A stretch of DNA of 41,518 bases from an uncultured Gemmataceae bacterium (GTDB lineage: Bacteria > Planctomycetota > Planctomycetia > Gemmatales > Gemmataceae): the NCBI GenBank assembly GCA_937949245.1, contig CALEEC010000040.1:1-41518 (forward strand), read 5' to 3'. This document shows, piece after piece, positions 17,398 through 25,302 of the stretch; position 1 is the first letter of the stretch; every line of letters starts with the position of its first letter. A program made the translations under genes and the position numbers. Under the pieces are notes generated by a model. That model did not search any database. It was not told the origin of the DNA and was given only the letters and a program-made list of their open reading frames with translations.

Positions 17398-18495
17398 TCA
17401 CTTCGGTGGGTTGGCGGCTGGTTTCGATTCGACACGCAATTCGATCGGCACCAATTTCGTGCCGCGACGCACTTCTAATTTCAAAACGGTGGTGCCTGGT
17501 TGGGCACGGCGGACAATTTCCTGAAAGGTGGCGATGCTCGTGAGAGGCTCTCCATCGACATACGCGATCAAATCATCGGGTTGAAGCCCCGCTTTCTCGG
17601 CGGGCGAATTGGGTTCGACTTCTTCGATGTATGCCGGCGTTCGGTCAATTACCTTGGGCACAAACACGATGCCGGTGTAGCCGCCGTAGCCCACTTTCTT
17701 CTCTTGCTTGGGAGTCGGCTTGTATTTGCCTTGCATCCCGAGTAGGACAAAATCGCTGAGCGTTCGCGTAACGACTTGTTCCCCCTCGCGAACTTCAATT
17801 TTGGCCGTCAACGGCATCGCGTAGTTGATCCAAGTATCGGACAAGGTGTTGCGTAGTTCGCGACCGATGATACCGATCAACTCGCCTTTGCGATTGGTAA
17901 GCGCTCCACCGGCAGACCCCGGATTGTTGGTGATGGCATCCAGGAAATACACATCGCCGTTGTAGGGAGCTTCAAAGATTCCCCGTCGACCCGCGAGTTT
18001 GGCAACCGCAGCGATCACACCATGTTGCACCGTCATCGGTTCATCTCGGGTGGCAATTTGGAACTGATTGCTGAAGGCCAACACCCAGTCTCCGGCCGAA
18101 GCCATGGGGCGTTTCGCGGCCTGGACGATGTCAAAGTAGGGGAGGTCGAGTTCTTCTTGGTCGTTGTCGCTTTTCACTTTGACCAAGGCGACATCGAGCG
18201 CCGGTTCCATGACCACCAGGGTGGCTTTCATGCGTCGGCCATCGGCCAAATGCACTTTCAGATCGGGCGTATCCAACAACTGCGAAGCCAAGGTCAGAAT
18301 ATGCCCTTGAGGTGACACCACGATGCCGGTGCCGTAGCCTTCGACGCCGCGTACCCCCCCGGAGCCGAACAATTTCACCATGCGGGCGTTGACTTCTTCT
18401 TGCACTTGCCGATAGGGAATCTGCGCGTGCAGCGCAACGGCAGTGCCCAACAGCATCGCCCAACCCCCTAGCCATGACCAAACACACCGCTTCAT
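17398..18495 (-). CDS. HtrA-like pseudoprotease with PDZ domain
   Basis: A 365-residue secreted protein (signal peptide MKRCVWSWLGGWAMLLGTAVALHA). Residues about 50-240 form a trypsin-like domain: YGTGIVVSPQGHILTLASQLL, where the catalytic His position holds Ser71; LDVALVKVK with Asp101 kept; and TNNPGSAGGALTNRKGELIGI, where Ala195 replaces the nucleophilic Ser. Residues about 265-355 form one PDZ domain (GYTGIVFVPK, VEPNSPAEKAGLQPDDLIAYVDG). With two of three triad residues lost it should bind but not cleave. GGGGAG lies 11 bp before the ATG. The gap to the upstream active protease gene is only 50 bp, so co-transcription is likely. Confidence 0.85.
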   Translation of the reverse strand: MKRCVWSWLGGWAMLLGTAVALHAQIPYRQVQEEVNARMVKLFGSGGVRGVEGYGTGIVVSPQGHILTLASQLLDTPDLKVHLADGRRMKATLVVMEPALDVALVKVKSDNDQEELDLPYFDIVQAAKRPMASAGDWVLAFSNQFQIATRDEPMTVQHGVIAAVAKLAGRRGIFEAPYNGDVYFLDAITNNPGSAGGALTNRKGELIGIIGRELRNTLSDTWINYAMPLTAKIEVREGEQVVTRTLSDFVLLGMQGKYKPTPKQEKKVGYGGYTGIVFVPKVIDRTPAYIEEVEPNSPAEKAGLQPDDLIAYVDGEPLTSIATFQEIVRRAQPGTTVLKLEVRRGTKLVPIELRVESKPAANPPK

Positions 18496-18545
18496 AGTAG
18501 GTCTATCTCCCCGCTGCGAATCCGAGCTGCAAACGCCCCGTTCGC

Positions 18546-20366
18546 TTACTTGGCTGCTGCCAATTGATACGACTTGATCTTCAACAAGGTATAGCGTTTG
18601 TCGCCATGGCGCACTTCGATTAGGAACGGCAACTGGCGACCTTCCCCAATGGGACGATAGTCGTGCAGATACACTTCGCAGGGATCGGTTTCTTTGGCAA
18701 CCGTGATTTCAAATCCCAACAACCGCTGATCCTTCTGCGAGAAGTACCATTTGCCCTGAACCGCGGCATGTTCGGTGCGAAGCACGTCGGTGTCGATGCG
18801 TAGGTCTTTCAGCGACTTGGGTTGGGAGCCGTCCACGGGGAACGGATAAAACGGTTCGGTGCCACCGTGGCTGAAGCCCAATTCAAAGCCCTTGGGGCCG
18901 CTCGTGAGCAGTCGGCGATAGTGGTACATCGCCATCAGCAAGCCACCGCTGTTGGCCGGTTCCATCAGATCGGCATCAGACTGATCCGGTTTGAGGGGTT
19001 CCAGTTCATAGTCCACGTTGAGCTTCATTTGTACGATAGTGCGAGTTTCTTTGCTATCAGCGGCCGTGAAGTTTTTGATGTGCAGTTTCATCGGCCCCGA
19101 ACGATTTTCACTGACGAATTCTCCATCGACGATCCAATCGCCTGTCAGGGTCGAAAAATCCCCCCATTTCGCGAAGCCCGCTAGCAACTTCTGTTGCTGG
19201 AGTTCGTTGAAATAGTAGTTGGCAAACCCTTTCTTCTCCTTGAACAACTTGCTTGCGGGCGAATCCACTTTCGGAGTCGGAGGAACCGGACGAGGCCCCC
19301 CCGGATTCATCGGTTGTCGTTGTACCGAGGGCAGATAGGGCGCTAAACGGACCAAGACTTCTTTGCGTTCGCTCTTCTTGCGGATGGTGACGGGCACCCG
19401 CCATTCCTTGGGGAAGATGCCGAGGATGTTTTTGAACTGATTCACGCTCGAAATCGGACGTCCCGCAAAGGCGATCAACTCGTCGCCTTCTTCGATGCCC
19501 CGCCGTGCGGCGTCGCTCTCTTCTAAAACCACCTTCACCACGACCGCAGACAGATCGGCATCATCTCCCTGCATATCGACGGCAGCTCCCAATGTGGCAT
19601 GATCGGTATCGATGCCGGCTCGCAGGTGACCTAGGAAGTTTTTGATCTGATTGATCGAGATCGCGTAGCCGACGCCCGAATTGATGCGGAAACGTTTATC
19701 TTGAGCAAACGACCCTCGACCGTTGATGCCAATCAGTTCTCCTTGCATGTTGAACAGCGGGCCACCGGAGTTTCCAGGATTGATGGTCGTATCGAATTGG
19801 ATGCAGTCGGTATATTCAAGCAAGCCCCCTTCCGGGTACTGATACCGATTCACCCCACTGATCAGCCCAAAGCTCACCGAGGGCGTGAAATCCGTGGCCA
19901 ACAGGAAGGGATTCCCCATCGCCAGCGACCAATCCCCCACCCTGACTTGGTCGGAGTCCCCCATTTTCGCGAAGGGGAAGGGGGTTCCCACTTTCTTGGG
20001 CAGAAGTTTAATCAACGCGACATCCCCGACCTTGTCTAACCCCACCAAAACAGCATCGTACAGGATGCCATCAGGCAGGCCACATTTCATAACGGGGCCA
20101 CTGCCGGCGACGACGTGGAAGTTCGTTAATGCATAACCTTCGGCATCGATCAGAACGCCGGAACCTCCGCCTTGCCCTCCGGCTCCGAAGACAGCGACTA
20201 CCGAGGGACGTACTTGGTTGATGACCGCGATACGTTGGGCTTCTGTTTCTCGAACCCGAGGCGAGACTTCCGCCGTTTGGCCCCACGGCGCGTTGCCCCA
20301 GGTGAGAATCAAGCCTCCTACCAAGGCGAGTGCCCCAGTGAGCCATCGTTGATAGTGCCAACTCAT
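18546..20366 (-). CDS. HtrA/DegP-like serine protease with PDZ and unique C-terminal domain
   Basis: A protein of about 606 residues with a signal peptide (WLTGALALVGGLILTWGNA). The trypsin-like domain has a complete triad: His84 (YALTNFHVV), Asp115 (VGDVALIKL) and Ser200 (TINPGNSGGPLFNMQGELIGI). A PDZ domain follows (about 270-355; VVLEESDAARRGIEEGDELIAFAG). A Pro-rich linker leads to about 215 residues that I do not recognise (GDFSTLTGDWIVDGEFVSE, ending DKRYTLLKIKSY). The fold of that part could be a lipocalin-like or beta-sandwich module. HtrA proteases act in the periplasm on misfolded proteins. The start is the ATG at 20366, which has AAGGGA six bases upstream; the in-frame ATG at 20387 has none. 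It is the only catalytically complete member of three adjacent homologues. Confidence 0.9.
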   Translation of the reverse strand: MSWHYQRWLTGALALVGGLILTWGNAPWGQTAEVSPRVRETEAQRIAVINQVRPSVVAVFGAGGQGGGSGVLIDAEGYALTNFHVVAGSGPVMKCGLPDGILYDAVLVGLDKVGDVALIKLLPKKVGTPFPFAKMGDSDQVRVGDWSLAMGNPFLLATDFTPSVSFGLISGVNRYQYPEGGLLEYTDCIQFDTTINPGNSGGPLFNMQGELIGINGRGSFAQDKRFRINSGVGYAISINQIKNFLGHLRAGIDTDHATLGAAVDMQGDDADLSAVVVKVVLEESDAARRGIEEGDELIAFAGRPISSVNQFKNILGIFPKEWRVPVTIRKKSERKEVLVRLAPYLPSVQRQPMNPGGPRPVPPTPKVDSPASKLFKEKKGFANYYFNELQQQKLLAGFAKWGDFSTLTGDWIVDGEFVSENRSGPMKLHIKNFTAADSKETRTIVQMKLNVDYELEPLKPDQSDADLMEPANSGGLLMAMYHYRRLLTSGPKGFELGFSHGGTEPFYPFPVDGSQPKSLKDLRIDTDVLRTEHAAVQGKWYFSQKDQRLLGFEITVAKETDPCEVYLHDYRPIGEGRQLPFLIEVRHGDKRYTLLKIKSYQLAAAK

Positions 20367-20419
20367 GATGTTCCCTTCAGTCTTCATCGGAGCGGAAGTT
20401 GAGCGCTGAATCCTGATGT

Positions 20420-21703
20420 CTACTTCAACAACTTGGCATCTGCTAAAATCAATTGATGTCCCAGTTCGATGCCGTCGGCTTCTACCACGATTCGCAATTG
20501 TTTGACGTTCCTGACATCGATCGTCAACGGTTTCGGCCTATCTCGACGACGAATCACTTCATTAAAAATAACACGCCCATCGAGGTCGATAATCAAGCGG
20601 GCGGCGGTATCGTTTTCGACACTGTCATCGACTCCGACGATGCATTTGAACTCTTTGAAATCTCCTTTGAGTTCATAGGCCAAAGCGGTTCGGGCAAGCA
20701 AGCCGATCCCGCGGGGATACTCTTTCCCCTCGATACGGATAGGGTCGCCATCGAGGTTTTTGTCGCGGGTATGGCGAGCGAGCCGATCGAGGGAGTTTTC
20801 TTCTTCGGTAGCGATCGGATCGGCTTCCGACAGATAGAGCAGTTTTCCCGAGGTAAAATCTAATTTGGCCACTTCCGTGGTTAATGCATATTCCATCGTC
20901 AAACCGCAGACAGTGACCACACGGAGGCGATTGTCGGTCAGGGTGAGTTCGGCCGCAGTCAGTATGTTGCGGTGTGTATCGTAGACTCGGCAGATCGTAG
21001 GTTTGACCACGCCGATGGGCGGTTGGTTGAAGATCATTCCTTGCAATCGCGAGATTTTGACGGGGATCTTCTTACCGGAGAGCAATTCAAATTCGATGGT
21101 TTCGCCGGACTCGTCGCCGAGACCGAAAAATCCCTCGGCTCCGTCTAGGCCGCTGCCTTTGCGCATGACGAATACATCGCGTTTGCCACGCTTTGCCACG
21201 AAGTTCCGCCATTCTTGCAGGGCTTTGGGATCTTGAGCGTCGCGTCCGATGGTGAACAACGCGGAAGCGGGAATCGTTACGGTCGGCGTAGGTTTGCCTT
21301 CACCAACCCACAGATCGATCTCGGCCGTCTTGCCTTTGATGCGAAATTTAAGAGCGTGGAGAAGCGATCCATCGACTAGTTCAATCTGATAGATGCGATT
21401 CATCCCTGCCGCGAGGTTCGCGGGAATCGGTTGCAGGTCGAGAATTTGAATATCGGCACTCGCGGCACGTTCTTCACCATGGGCGGTCTTGAGCCGCACT
21501 TCCGCCGAGGTGAGAGCTATCAACTCCCCAACGAGGCGTTTGCCGTTGAGTAACGTCAAATCGGCGGCCTGACTCGAGGAGGCGATCGGGCCAAGAAGCA
21601 TAAATGCCCAGCCGATTACTACAGCAGCCCATCTGCTAGACGAGTTCCAACGACCTCGTGGAACCGCTGGAAACGCACAGGAGTCCTTGGGGAAGGAACG
21701 CAT
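20420..21703 (-). CDS. NPCBM/NEW2 domain secreted protein
   Basis: A protein of about 427 residues with a signal peptide (RWAAVVIGWAFMLLGPIASSSQA). Residues about 48-110 are a small beta domain (DLTLLNGKRLVGELIALTSA), and similar strand-rich modules follow (FELLSGKKIPVKISRLQGM). The C-terminal 120 residues resemble the NPCBM carbohydrate-binding fold: IEGKEYPRGIGLLARTALAYEL, FKCIVGVDDSV, RVIFNEVIRRRDRPKPLTID, KQLRIVVEADGIELG. NPCBM domains bind glycans and often accompany extracellular enzymes. The ATG at 21703 (MRSFPKDS) is preferred over a TTG at 21733 given by the open frame. It lies 53 bp upstream of the active HtrA gene, suggesting one transcript. Confidence 0.82.
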   Translation of the reverse strand: MRSFPKDSCAFPAVPRGRWNSSSRWAAVVIGWAFMLLGPIASSSQAADLTLLNGKRLVGELIALTSAEVRLKTAHGEERAASADIQILDLQPIPANLAAGMNRIYQIELVDGSLLHALKFRIKGKTAEIDLWVGEGKPTPTVTIPASALFTIGRDAQDPKALQEWRNFVAKRGKRDVFVMRKGSGLDGAEGFFGLGDESGETIEFELLSGKKIPVKISRLQGMIFNQPPIGVVKPTICRVYDTHRNILTAAELTLTDNRLRVVTVCGLTMEYALTTEVAKLDFTSGKLLYLSEADPIATEEENSLDRLARHTRDKNLDGDPIRIEGKEYPRGIGLLARTALAYELKGDFKEFKCIVGVDDSVENDTAARLIIDLDGRVIFNEVIRRRDRPKPLTIDVRNVKQLRIVVEADGIELGHQLILADAKLLK

Positions 21704-21740
21704 AGGATTCTCGACACAGTTACTCAGAAACAATCTACAG

Positions 21741-21778
21741 GATCAAGCAAGATCAAGAGATCAGCTAGGATCAGCTAG
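21741..21778 (-). promoter_or_regulatory. Array of GATCA-core direct repeats upstream of NPCBM gene
   Basis: Four GATCA-beginning units occur in a row at 21741, 21751, 21759 and 21769 (spacing 10, 8, 10 bp). The last two are identical (GATCAGCTAG). They end about 38 bp upstream of the start codon. Near-helical spacing suggests cooperative protein binding, or they may be simple slippage repeats. Confidence 0.3.
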
Positions 21779-21840
21779 GAGGCCGACCGCCACGGAACAT
21801 CCGACGCCGTCATGGGACTGGCCACGCCAAAGAACGCCAA

Positions 21841-21907
21841 CCGCCTTCGCGGGCCGACGACGCAAAGGGAATATCCCTTCCGATGTCGATACGAGGAGCG
21901 AAGGCGG
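21841..21907 (-). other. Intercistronic two-hairpin structure
   Basis: A perfect 10-bp outer stem (CCGCCTTCGC 21841-21850 with GCGAAGGCGG 21898-21907) encloses an inner hairpin AAGGGA-ATA-TCCCTT (21865-21879). It lies 29 bp after the stop of the upstream gene (21937). No T-run follows, so it may be an RNA processing or stability element. Confidence 0.45.
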
Positions 21908-21936
21908 GGAGCATCGATGGCATCTGCCGTGAGATT

Positions 21937-23028
21937 TTAGCGAGACGGTTTCCCTTCGGACAACGACTTGAAGTAGGCTTCGATCACCTCGCGATAACGG
22001 GGGGGTAGATCACGGGTCATTTCTTGCAGAGCTTCCTTGCGTTTGTGTTCCGGCATGTTCCCCCAGTTGGCGGCATATTCTTGGATTTTCTTTTCCGTCA
22101 CTTCCCCTTTACCGCCGTTGGTTGCGATGTTGCTATCTTGCATGGGGTTGGGGCCTTGGCCTCCGCCGGGTTTCTGGGCTTGGCCACCTTCGGGGCAATT
22201 TCCACCATTCTTGCCCTGGCCTCCTCCACCGCCTTGCTTTTGCTGATTTTCCTTTTCCTTGATTAGTTCATCCAAGCGGAAGATCACTTTCTTTTGCAAT
22301 TCTTGGGTCTTCTCACCGCCCCGAGCCAGGCCGAGTCGGCGTTCGATGTTTTCCATCATCCGAGCGATGTTATTCAGATCGCGTTCTTCTTTTTTCCACG
22401 AACGCATGTCGAAATACATCAACGTAGCCAGGATCTTGTAGCGGTCTGGAGCATCGACCACATCATCGAGCAACCGAACAATCGTTTTGTTGGCGTCGTC
22501 TTTCAGCATCATTGCGTGTTCGGCGACGGCTTTGTGGAACAGATACGAGGCGGGATCCACCACCGCTTCGGGGCGAGTCGTCTTGAGCGTATCGAGGGCC
22601 ACTTCGTAATCTCGTCGGGTGGTCAGTGCTTTGGCATAGGCTACCGCGAGATTCGAGCGGAAAAACGGCGACAACTTTTCGTCGAGGAAGATCGGAGGAA
22701 CGGTTTTCGGGGCAGGTTGTTCTGGGTCGCGGGCTGCTTGCAATAGTTGATCGACTTCGGGATGGCCCATCGCCAAGCTACGGATGGTTCGGTCGAGTAC
22801 CGACAACGATTCTTTGCTCCACACCTTGTAGAATTCAGAATCGTTCATCTTTCCAATCGAACGCAGCCATTCGGCCGCTTGATTGCGTGCTTCTTCCACA
22901 CTAGCCGTTCGCAACGCACCGAAATGGGTGGGAACCGTTTTGCGTTCTGCCGCGGCAGCAGAGTAGTTCCCAGAAAGTATCAACCCAATGCCTAACGCCA
23001 GACCAGCAAGCCATTTCCGAGAGTTCAC
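21937..23028 (-). CDS. Secreted protein of unknown function, GTG start
   Basis: About 363 residues. The GTG at 23026-23028 is preceded by GGAGGAG at 7 bp and yields a proper signal peptide (VNSRKWLAGLALGIGLILSGNYSAAAA). The frame also contains an ATG at 23082 and a TTG at 23127, but both lack a ribosome-binding site and would bury the signal. Residues about 30-240 are helical and resemble TPR-like packing (SNLAVAYAKALTTRRDYEVALDTL). A Gly/Gln/Lys-rich segment follows (QQKQGGGGGQGKNGG), then a conserved-looking end (PEHKRKEALQEMTRDLPPRYREVIEAYF). I do not recognise a named family. It is the second gene of the block, after the coiled-coil repeat protein. Confidence 0.8.
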   Translation of the reverse strand: MNSRKWLAGLALGIGLILSGNYSAAAAERKTVPTHFGALRTASVEEARNQAAEWLRSIGKMNDSEFYKVWSKESLSVLDRTIRSLAMGHPEVDQLLQAARDPEQPAPKTVPPIFLDEKLSPFFRSNLAVAYAKALTTRRDYEVALDTLKTTRPEAVVDPASYLFHKAVAEHAMMLKDDANKTIVRLLDDVVDAPDRYKILATLMYFDMRSWKKEERDLNNIARMMENIERRLGLARGGEKTQELQKKVIFRLDELIKEKENQQKQGGGGGQGKNGGNCPEGGQAQKPGGGQGPNPMQDSNIATNGGKGEVTEKKIQEYAANWGNMPEHKRKEALQEMTRDLPPRYREVIEAYFKSLSEGKPSR

Positions 23029-23172
23029 AGCCAAGCTCCTCCGCGAAAGATTGATGCGATGAAATAGTGGTTCCGATGTCATGTCTAGGGAAACTCTCTC
23101 GACGTTCTTGGGGCGAAAGCCAGCCAAGTTCGCGTCGAGGGCAGAAAGTTTCAGCGAGGCTAACCGGGTCGG

Positions 23173-24981
23173 TTATTGGTTGTTGCCTTGACCGATGTTT
23201 TTGGTCATGCCGTAGATTTTTTCTTGACGTTCCGCCAGTTCACGGAGTTCGTCGCGAATTTGCTTGTCGTCGGCTTGTTCGCCGGTGTAGCGTTTGGAGT
23301 ATTCGATCGTGCGGGTGTTCAGCCGCAGTTGCAGCGAACGGATCATCTTCAGTTCAGCCAGTTGATCGATCAAGGGTTGTTGTTTCGGGCCACCGCCCCC
23401 ACCGCCTCCGCCGCCCGATTGCGGTTGCGAATTCTTGGCATCCTGCTTCGCTTTCTGCAAAGCAGCGATCATTTCTTGCAGAGCATCGATAATTTCTTGC
23501 TCGATGGCTTGGGTGTCCGACTCGACGCGAACATTGTCGAGGCGTTTTTGCACGTTGATCATGTCCTTGCGGACTTCTTCAAACACTTGCGGGAAGGCCA
23601 CTGCAGAGCCTTCGGTTTCCAGCAACCGCAGGACGATATCTGCGCGTTTGACGATAGCCCCTTCTTTTTCCGCTTGTTCCTTGGCCAAGCGAATGTCGCG
23701 GGAGTCAGGTTTCTTGTCCGCTGTAGCTTGGATGCTTTGGTCAATGCTCTTGGTAGCTTCCTTCACTTTGATCTGTTCACGGAGCATCCAATCGCAATGT
23801 TCTTCGAGCTTCGCTAACAATGCCAGCATCTCTTCTTTGCGGAGTTGATGCAAGCGTTTTTCGAGTTCTCGTTGGGCTTCTTCCAGTTTTTCGATGGCTT
23901 TGTCTTGATTTTTAGCGGCTTGTTCACGGTCGTTCTTAGCAATGTCTTCGGCTGCCTTCTTTTGGTAAGGGACAGCTTCTTGAACTTGTTTCTGACCGAT
24001 GTTATTTCCATCATTCTTCTGGGGTTGCTGAGATTGATTGCCTCCTTGGGAATCTCCTCCCTTGGAGTCGCCGCCTTTAGAATCTCCTCCCTTGGAGTCA
24101 CCGCCTTTAGAATCTCCTCCCTTGGAGTCGCCGCCTTTAGAGTCGCCTCCCTTGGAGTCTCCACCTTTGGAGTCGCTTCCTTTCGGATCGCTATTTTTGG
24201 GGTCGCCGCCTTTGGAGTCGCCGCCCTGAGAATTTTTGCCTTTGGGGTCGCCGTCTTTGGAATTCCCGCCCTTGGGATCTTTCGAGTCTCCCCCTTTAGG
24301 ATCGCCTCCCTTAGAGTCTCCTCCCTTGGAATCGCTTCCTTTGGCATCGCCTTTGGCCGGTTTTTCTCCGCCGAGTTCTCGCGACAAATTGTCGGTCTTC
24401 TTGGCCAAGCCTTCTTGCTCGCGGCTGAGGCGGTTTTTATCGGTTTTTCCAGCTTCCGTCCGAGCGCGAGCGATTTTCTGTTCGCGGATCAGTTTTTTCA
24501 GATCTTCCAGCAGTTTGGTCGTGCGGGCGATTTCTTCCTTACGGTCGTCGATATCGTCGCGTTGCAACAACTCGAAGAGTTTGTCGAGTTTGTTGACAAG
24601 ATCTTGGTTCTTGTCGAGGGCATCTTTGAGATCGAAGGAATTGGGGTTGTCGCTTTTGGCGAGCCGCTCCATCAGGTCGTCGAGCTTACCGAAGCGGGCG
24701 CGAACGCTCTCTTCATTCTTACCACCGCTGGCCTCTTCAAGCACGCGTTTGAGAACGCGATACTTCTTCTGATCTTCGGGATTGTCACTACTCTTGTAGT
24801 AGTTGGCAAGATTGATCAGAGCCTTTTCCAGCTCTTTGTATTCGTTGGAGGTGCCTTTTTGCTTTTTGAGCAACTCGCTGGGGTTGGTTTTGATCGGTGG
24901 CGTATCCTTCGGCGGATCTGCCTGGGCCGATAGTAAGAATGCCGTGGCCAGACCAAACGTGGCCAGCACGCGACGGAGCAT
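23173..24981 (-). CDS. Secreted coiled-coil protein with GGDSK repeat region, function unknown
   Basis: A 602-residue protein with a signal peptide (MLRRVLATFGLATAFLLSAQA). Residues about 25-205 are highly charged helix, probably coiled coil (LEDLKKLIREQKIARAR). Residues about 212-320 are a flexible tract of GGDSK-type pentads. Residues about 330-540 are again coiled coil (KAIEKLEEAQRELEKRLHQLR). A ten-Gly run precedes a final helical part (PLIDQLAELKMIRSLQLRLNTRTIEYSKRY). AGGAGGT lies 7 bp before the ATG, the strongest ribosome-binding site in the block, and this is its first gene. Paired direct repeats lie upstream. No family function is known to me; a structural or scaffold role in the envelope is inferred. 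Confidence 0.82.
   Translation of the reverse strand: MLRRVLATFGLATAFLLSAQADPPKDTPPIKTNPSELLKKQKGTSNEYKELEKALINLANYYKSSDNPEDQKKYRVLKRVLEEASGGKNEESVRARFGKLDDLMERLAKSDNPNSFDLKDALDKNQDLVNKLDKLFELLQRDDIDDRKEEIARTTKLLEDLKKLIREQKIARARTEAGKTDKNRLSREQEGLAKKTDNLSRELGGEKPAKGDAKGSDSKGGDSKGGDPKGGDSKDPKGGNSKDGDPKGKNSQGGDSKGGDPKNSDPKGSDSKGGDSKGGDSKGGDSKGGDSKGGDSKGGDSKGGDSKGGDSQGGNQSQQPQKNDGNNIGQKQVQEAVPYQKKAAEDIAKNDREQAAKNQDKAIEKLEEAQRELEKRLHQLRKEEMLALLAKLEEHCDWMLREQIKVKEATKSIDQSIQATADKKPDSRDIRLAKEQAEKEGAIVKRADIVLRLLETEGSAVAFPQVFEEVRKDMINVQKRLDNVRVESDTQAIEQEIIDALQEMIAALQKAKQDAKNSQPQSGGGGGGGGGPKQQPLIDQLAELKMIRSLQLRLNTRTIEYSKRYTGEQADDKQIRDELRELAERQEKIYGMTKNIGQGNNQ
24051..24170 (-). repeat. 30-bp tandem repeat inside the coiled-coil protein gene
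   Basis: Four 30-bp units start at 24051, 24081, 24111 and 24141. The first three differ at a single base (position 24100), and the fourth at a handful. Each encodes two GGDSK pentads. Degenerate 15-bp relatives continue to about 24350. The near identity indicates recent expansion by slippage or recombination. Confidence 0.85.
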
Positions 24982-25030
24982 AGATCCGACCTCCTGGCAA
25001 GGCGAATGGGCATGAGTGTTTTCAGTAGGA

Positions 25031-25069
25031 TCGGAAAACTCATCCGATCTGTCGGAAAAACCATCTGAT
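25031..25069 (-). promoter_or_regulatory. Paired 18-bp direct repeats upstream of the seven-gene block
   Basis: TCGGAAAACTCATCCGAT (25031-25048) and TCGGAAAAACCATCTGAT (25052-25069) match at 15 of 18 positions with a 21-bp period, two helical turns. They lie about 50-90 bp upstream of the first gene's ATG. A weak minus-strand promoter (CTGACA, 18 bp, TAATAA) lies further upstream, so the repeats could be a downstream operator. Apart from these and the next inverted repeat, 24982-25302 is empty. Confidence 0.4.
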
Positions 25070-25141
25070 TACTCAGACGACTGAGGCAGTTCTTTTCAAC
25101 ATCTTATTAACCGAAAGCACTTTTCTGTGTCAGTAGCGCTC

Positions 25142-25190
25142 GCCCATGCTTTGAGCAGATTTTGTCCAACTTGCAGGCGAAAGCATGGGC
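25142..25190. other. 11-bp perfect inverted repeat between DUF2784 gene and the block
   Basis: GCCCATGCTTT (25142-25152) pairs with AAAGCATGGGC (25180-25190) around 27 nt. It lies downstream of the DUF2784 gene and upstream of the seven-gene block, so it may end the former's transcript, although no T-run follows. Confidence 0.4.
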
Positions 25191-25302
25191 TATATCGCTT
25201 TGAAGATCAAGCTGCAAATACAGCACCAAACCTCAACGGTGTGACATCCCCGGGATGGTCAGTCATTGGATGTCGTAGGTGAGCGGCTTCAGCACAACAG
25301 CA

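Noticed and set aside
24051-24350. Possible CRISPR array in the 30-bp repeats
   Set aside because: Units are contiguous without unique spacers and encode GGDSK pentads in frame.
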